Source of the DNA: Methanomassiliicoccales archaeon
GTDB taxonomy: Archaea; Thermoplasmatota; Thermoplasmata; Methanomassiliicoccales; UBA472
Length of the DNA stretch: 11,352 nt
Assembly: GCA_028679935.1 (NCBI GenBank)
Contig: JAJRAL010000164.1
Coordinates: 1 to 11,352 of the forward strand
Direction of reading: 5' to 3'
Shown here: positions 8,337 through 11,352 of the stretch, in pieces
Layout: every line of letters begins with the position of its first letter
Position numbering within the stretch: the first letter of the stretch is position 1
Program-made: the position numbers and the translations under genes
The notes under the pieces: generated by a model
What the model was told of the DNA's origin: nothing
The model's input: only the letters and a program-made list of their open reading frames with translations
Databases searched by the model: none

Positions 8337-9538
8337 GAGGCCATCTCCATCGCCTCACGGTAGACCTCGCCCGTCTGCCTGGCCATCAACGTGCAGCTGA
8401 ACTCGCTGAGCACCCGCTCCCGGGCGTTCTTCGCCAGTCGGGCGGACCCGGGGCCATCGTCGAGCAAGGACCTCAGCGCGTCCGCCAGCGCCTTCGCGTC
8501 GCCGGAGGGAAAGAGCTTGGCGTCGACGTCCTGGCGGGCCATCTCCGGTACGCCTCCGACCGCTGAGGCGACGGAGGGAACACCGCAGGCCATGGCTTCG
8601 AGCAGGGTCAGCGGACAGCTCTCCGAATGACTTGGCAGGACGAAGGCGGAGGCGAGTGGATAGAGGAAAGGCATGTCTGGATACGGAACCGGCCCGAGGA
8701 ACGTGTAGCTATCCGGAGGTGCCCCAGAACGCTCGAGCATGCTTCTCCAGGCATCTATGCTGCCTGTCCCCGCGAGCACCAGGTGGGAACCCTCGTCGGC
8801 GGCAATCATCGCGTGCGCCTTGATCGCGGTCTCCAGCCCCTTCAATGCGATCAGCCTCCCGGAGAAGAGGACGATGTTCTCCCTGCCAGCGAGCTGGGGA
8901 AACCTCGAGGCGCATTCCTCCCTTGGGCGGGGACGGAACCGATCCTCGTCGACGCCGTTGTATATGACCCGGGAATGCTCCGGTGCCGGATGGTCTCGCA
9001 GGAAGAGACCGCGGATGAACTCCGAAACGAATATCACGTTGGCGGAGCGCCTCAGGTACTCCTTCTCCAGGCGACGCAGGACCGGGAGCATCAGGAAGGT
9101 TGCCTTCTCGGAGCGCTCCAGGCTGCCCAAGGGGAGGCCGGATGAGACTGTCCCCATGCGCTGTGAATCGATCGTGGTGTGCACCGTGGTGACGACGCGG
9201 CGGTCCCTGCGAAGCAGCCTGAGAAGTAGGTCAGGCATCTGGGCGTGGTTTGCGTGGACGATGTCGAAGTGGTGTTCCGCGTCGAGACGATTGAAATTGC
9301 GGAGCAGACCAATCTGGAACTGACTGTTGGAGATGAAGTTGTCCTTCGCCTCTCCGAGGTAGTGCACGCGCACTCCCTCAGGCGGGCGCTCTTCCTTCCG
9401 CGAACCGACGGCTCGCCGGTCCAGAGTGACCACGTGCATCTCGAAGTCCCCCGCGAGGTTCGAAGCCAACTGCTGGACATAGGTGCCAATCCCTCCCCAA
9501 TTGTGGAGGAACTCCGGCGATAGTATGCATATGCGCAT
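8333..9538 (-). CDS. Glycosyltransferase family 4 (GT-B fold)
   Basis: A 401-residue GT4 enzyme. The N-terminal domain begins MRICILSPEFLHNWGGIGTY, the GG(I/V)xxY acceptor-side motif, followed by FDIVHANHAQMPDLL. The C-terminal domain has NIVLFSGRLIALKGLETAIKA (20-residue core of the family's GRL..KG motif), the intact EX7E motif in SESCPLTLLEAM (E306, E314), and GVPSVASAVGGVPEM. No membrane segment is present. It should act at the cytosolic face, adding one sugar from a nucleotide-sugar donor to a lipid-linked or surface glycan. The start ATG 9538 lies 17 nt after the GT2 stop; the preceding ribosome site is weak. The stop overlaps the start of the radical SAM gene (ATGA). It shares only the general GT4 scaffold with the other GT4 in the cluster and lacks its cysteine cluster, so they are not a recent duplication. 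Confidence 0.94.
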   Translation of the reverse strand: MRICILSPEFLHNWGGIGTYVQQLASNLAGDFEMHVVTLDRRAVGSRKEERPPEGVRVHYLGEAKDNFISNSQFQIGLLRNFNRLDAEHHFDIVHANHAQMPDLLLRLLRRDRRVVTTVHTTIDSQRMGTVSSGLPLGSLERSEKATFLMLPVLRRLEKEYLRRSANVIFVSEFIRGLFLRDHPAPEHSRVIYNGVDEDRFRPRPREECASRFPQLAGRENIVLFSGRLIALKGLETAIKAHAMIAADEGSHLVLAGTGSIDAWRSMLERSGAPPDSYTFLGPVPYPDMPFLYPLASAFVLPSHSESCPLTLLEAMACGVPSVASAVGGVPEMARQDVDAKLFPSGDAKALADALRSLLDDGPGSARLAKNARERVLSEFSCTLMARQTGEVYREAMEMAS

Positions 9539-9555
9539 CCGAGATCACTGTCACG

Positions 9556-10485
9556 CTAATGCAGCGTGGGCAGGGCGACTAGGTCATCACCGTCGCCGAG
9601 CCGTGGCATGCCGTCTATGGCGTCTAGTACTCTCCTTTGGACCAGCTTCTTCATTATCGTTACGCCGGACTTGATCGGAACGAGCTTCGTCTCCCCCTTC
9701 CGCGAGTAGTACCCGATCGGCACCTCGGCGATTCTCAGGCCAGACTTCACGGCCTGTGCGAAGATCTCCGCCTCGAGCTCGAACCCCTTCGAGTCGAGTG
9801 CGAGGGTCCGCAGGGCCGTAGTGCGGAAGCCCCACAGACCAGTGCAGAGGTCGGAGACGGGGTGCAGGTACATGACCGAGGCCGTGGTGCTGAGCACCAG
9901 ATTCCCGAAGTAGTTCAGCTTCGTCATCGCTCCCTCGGCGATCTCCCCGAGGAAGCGGGAGCCCATCACCACGTCGTTGCCCTTGTCCAGGGCCCTGACG
10001 ACATCGACTATGTGCTCGGCTGGGTAGGTGCCGTCAGCGTCGATCATGACAACGAATTTGGAATCGAGGAAGGAACGCATAGTGTCGACCGCTACGTCCA
10101 CGCCCTCGCGGGCGGAGAGCACGTTCATGACGACCTGCTGCGGATGGCTGAGGGAGAGCGCCTGCCTCACTCCGAGGCCCTTCCCTTTCCCATTCTGGCT
10201 GAGGACCTTCGCGCCCCTCGACTTGGCGATGACGGCGGTGCCATCCTCCGACCTGCCGTCCACGACGAGCACCTCGGTCGCGAATCCCTCGTCGGCGAGC
10301 TCCCTCCAGGGGACCGTGTCGATCACGTCGCCGATGGCTTCCTCCTCGTTAAGCGCCGGCACCATCACCAGCACCTTTTCGGGGTTACCGGCCGCGGCGG
10401 CGCCCCGTGCCTGAAGCAGTCTGGCTGTTGATTGCCTGTATATGTCCAGTTCTGCGTTCAATCCTCTCGCTTCAAGCGGCGACAT
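9556..10485 (-). CDS. Glycosyltransferase family 2, dolichyl-phosphate sugar synthase-like
   Basis: A GT-A fold enzyme of about 309 residues. It shows VMVPALNEEEAIGDVI (from residue 40), VVDGRSEDGT, the metal-binding DxD (D149, D151) in MIDADGTYP, VMGSRFLGE, the DLCTGLWGFR loop, and FELEAEIF with VPIGYYSRKGETKL. These match polyprenyl/dolichyl-phosphate mannose or glucose synthases (DPM1/DPG type), which load a sugar onto a membrane lipid carrier. No C-terminal membrane helices or GtrA domain are present. An unusual N-terminal extension of about 36 residues precedes the catalytic domain. Start candidates are ATG 10485 (chosen; preceded by G8 with an 8-nt spacer) and in-frame ATG 10521 (adds 12 residues, about 10 nt from the predicted transcript start). 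First gene of the - strand cluster, read from the TATA box at 10555-10560. It probably supplies lipid-linked sugar donor to membrane GT-C enzymes such as the divergent neighbour. Confidence 0.9.
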   Translation of the reverse strand: MSPLEARGLNAELDIYRQSTARLLQARGAAAAGNPEKVLVMVPALNEEEAIGDVIDTVPWRELADEGFATEVLVVDGRSEDGTAVIAKSRGAKVLSQNGKGKGLGVRQALSLSHPQQVVMNVLSAREGVDVAVDTMRSFLDSKFVVMIDADGTYPAEHIVDVVRALDKGNDVVMGSRFLGEIAEGAMTKLNYFGNLVLSTTASVMYLHPVSDLCTGLWGFRTTALRTLALDSKGFELEAEIFAQAVKSGLRIAEVPIGYYSRKGETKLVPIKSGVTIMKKLVQRRVLDAIDGMPRLGDGDDLVALPTLH

Positions 10486-10493
10486 TCCGGTGA

Positions 10494-10501
10494 CCCCCCC
10501 C
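10494..10501. repeat. C8/G8 homopolymer tract
   Basis: Eight consecutive C on the + strand (G8 on the - strand) lie between the two possible GT2 start codons. As an mRNA it would be a G-rich ribosome site for ATG 10485; if ATG 10521 is used it lies in the coding sequence and length changes would shift the frame. Confidence 0.6.
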
Positions 10502-10554
10502 GAATCCTGGCGTCTTTCCATTCCAGGGTTGATATCCGCGCTGGCTGCGGATTG

Positions 10555-10560
10555 TATAAA
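10555..10560 (-). promoter_or_regulatory. TATA box of the glycan gene cluster
   Basis: On the - strand the sequence reads TGTTTATACAATCC, a strong archaeal TATA box centred near 10557. It predicts a transcription start near 10531, 10 nt before ATG 10521 and 46 nt before ATG 10485. It is the best promoter for the five - strand genes. Confidence 0.7.
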
Positions 10561-10579
10561 CAGGTTGTCCGATGGAGCG

Positions 10580-10608
10580 GCGGCCGCAGGCTGTGCGGGC
10601 CGCTTTTT
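10580..10608 (+). terminator. GC-rich hairpin followed by T5 in the divergent intergenic region
   Basis: GCGGCCGCA (10580-10588) pairs with TGCGGGCCGC (10594-10603) with one bulged base and a 5-nt loop, and is followed by TTTTT (10604-10608). On the + strand this has the form of an intrinsic terminator. No + strand gene lies just upstream, so it would stop antisense or stray transcription heading toward the membrane protein gene; it could also be a protein-binding inverted repeat. Confidence 0.4.
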
Positions 10609-10688
10609 CTGACATGAACCGCCCCCCTTTATTAAGTATTCGGTCGGCGGGATTGCGGGCAACGTGCGGAGCGGCGGTCGGGCAAGCG

Positions 10689-10693
10689 TTAAA
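10689..10693 (+). promoter_or_regulatory. TATA-like element of the membrane protein gene
   Basis: GTTAAAGC is centred near 10691, which predicts a transcript start near 10717-10718, about 5 nt before GTG 10723. The match is partial but the spacing fits a near-leaderless mRNA. Confidence 0.45.
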
Positions 10694-10722
10694 GCGGGTG
10701 GGCTTCATTAGACGAAGGAACG

Positions 10723-11352
10723 GTGGCGGGCGTGAAGCCGGGAACAGAGGGGCGATCGGAGATCAGGGGAATCTACCTCGTCTTGCTCTCCGTGGCGGGC
10801 ATGGTGCTCTCGTTCGCCTCATCGGCCGGAAGGCAGATCGAGTGGCTCCAGCCCGACGTCCTCTTTGGGCTCTATGGGGCGCTGCCCATCCTCTATTGGA
10901 TAGGAATCGCGATCACAGCCGTATCGCTGCTCCTCGGCCTCCGCTCGAAGAACGAGTGGGTCTTCTCCGTCCAATTCCTGGTGCTATACGTGACGCTCTG
11001 GAGCGCTCCGGCGCTTTTCGAAAGGTACCCCAGTGTGTGGGACAGCTACATGCACTTCTTCTCCGTCCAGTCCGTCGCTCAGACCGGGAGCAGCTTGGCG
11101 CAGGGCGCCCTTTCCTACACCGCCAACTATCCGGGGTTCTTCGTCGTCAACGGCGTGTTCGTGCTCCTGGGCAATCCACCCGTGCTAGGCTTTCTCAGCT
11201 TCTACCCGGTCGTCGTGTCGGCGATTACCTTCGTCGCCCTCTATCTCTTCGTCCGGACCTACGTCTCCGGGCTGGACTTCAGACTGGCGATGATCATCTG
11301 CGCCCTGGCGAACGTCTGGGTCCAGTTCTCGTTCTCGCCGCAGAGCCTCGGA
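10723..11352 (+). CDS. Polytopic membrane protein, probable GT-C type glycosyltransferase (3' end beyond window)
   Basis: The frame from GTG 10723 stays open to the window end (210 codons visible, no stop). After a short polar start come hydrophobic segments at about residues 16-34, 47-73 and 80-98, then a loop FERYPSVWDSYMHFF (99-113), then more helices from about 140 onward. The first large loop after the initial helices carries an acidic residue and a histidine (D107, H111) in a WDSYMH context, followed by YTANYPGFFVVNGVF. That arrangement recalls GT-C enzymes (PMT/ArnT/Alg-like), which use polyprenyl-phosphate sugars on the outer face of the membrane. It is divergent from a cluster whose first gene makes such a donor, which supports the idea. 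The assignment rests on layout and motif resemblance, not on a full-length match. GTG 10732 is an alternative start; a partial AAGGA lies just upstream of 10723. Confidence 0.65.
   Translation, partial: MAGVKPGTEGRSEIRGIYLVLLSVAGMVLSFASSAGRQIEWLQPDVLFGLYGALPILYWIGIAITAVSLLLGLRSKNEWVFSVQFLVLYVTLWSAPALFERYPSVWDSYMHFFSVQSVAQTGSSLAQGALSYTANYPGFFVVNGVFVLLGNPPVLGFLSFYPVVVSAITFVALYLFVRTYVSGLDFRLAMIICALANVWVQFSFSPQSLG

Larger units (their letters stand above)
10486..10722. other. Divergent intergenic region (237 nt)
   Basis: This region separates the - strand glycan cluster from the + strand membrane protein gene. It contains the - strand TATA box, the hairpin with T5, the C8 tract, an additional AT-rich CTTTATTAAGTATT at 10627-10640 that could act as a TATA element in either direction, and the + strand TTAAA near 10690. 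A 48-codon - strand frame from ATG 10615 with a G-rich leader was seen but overlaps the GT2 start and has no recognisable features. Confidence 0.6.

Noticed and set aside
7473..8363. 296-codon + strand open frame (and others at 5670-6461 and 9637-10431)
   Set aside because: They are antisense to well-supported radical SAM and glycosyltransferase genes, with His/Arg/Gly-rich composition and no motifs; shadows of high GC content.
10472..10615. 48-codon - strand small ORF starting at ATG 10615
   Set aside because: It overlaps the TATA box and both GT2 start candidates in another frame and has no recognisable features; kept only as a note in the intergenic description.
10486..10662. Extension of the GT2 gene to the first codon of its open frame at 10662
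   Set aside because: The added part runs through the TATA box and hairpin, is of low complexity, and is not needed for the GT2 domain.

Overview
The window is a GC-rich (roughly 60% by eye) stretch of archaeal chromosome. Archaeal marks are a LonB-type Lon protease with two transmembrane helices inserted in its AAA+ domain, an archaeal NadM-type NMN adenylyltransferase, tandem KaiC/RAD55-like ATPases, and TATA-like boxes about 26-27 nt upstream of start codons (leaderless transcription). The gene mix would fit a GC-rich Thermoplasmatota/Euryarchaeota genome. That placement is inference; no rRNA or marker tree is available here. No rRNA, tRNA, CRISPR array, insertion sequence or integrase was seen.

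Left part (1-4582, all + strand). It holds a 5'-truncated lonB, then an NAD-metabolism pair, nadM and a pncC-like NMN amidohydrolase, whose reading frames overlap. After a clear TATA box (3002-3007) come two tandem single-domain KaiC/RecA-superfamily proteins. The first has lost the Walker A lysine and the catalytic glutamate pair; the second keeps both. This looks like a pseudo-ATPase/ATPase pair.

Right part (4579-10485, all - strand). A tightly packed five-gene set is read from a divergent promoter region near 10.5 kb: family 2 glycosyltransferase, family 4 glycosyltransferase, B12-binding-type radical SAM enzyme, second family 4 glycosyltransferase, and a FemAB/CelD-like GNAT acyltransferase. 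Intergenic gaps are 17 nt, -4 nt, 9 nt and about 5-74 nt. The last gene may also have its own promoter in an AT-rich palindromic island. The set probably makes and decorates a cell-surface or lipid-linked glycan; the product cannot be told from sequence. It meets the KaiC-like pair tail to tail, the two stop codons sharing one CTAG.

Far right (10723-11352, + strand). A polytopic membrane protein that runs off the window is transcribed divergently. It has the look of a GT-C type membrane glycosyltransferase, so the glycan locus probably continues beyond the window. The 237-nt divergent intergenic region holds TATA boxes in both directions, a hairpin followed by T5, and a C8/G8 tract.

The strongest leads are the degenerate/intact KaiC-like pair and the archaeal glycan locus that combines a B12-type radical SAM enzyme with a FemAB/CelD-like acyltransferase. 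The latter is reminiscent of bacterial exopolysaccharide/exosortase-associated loci.
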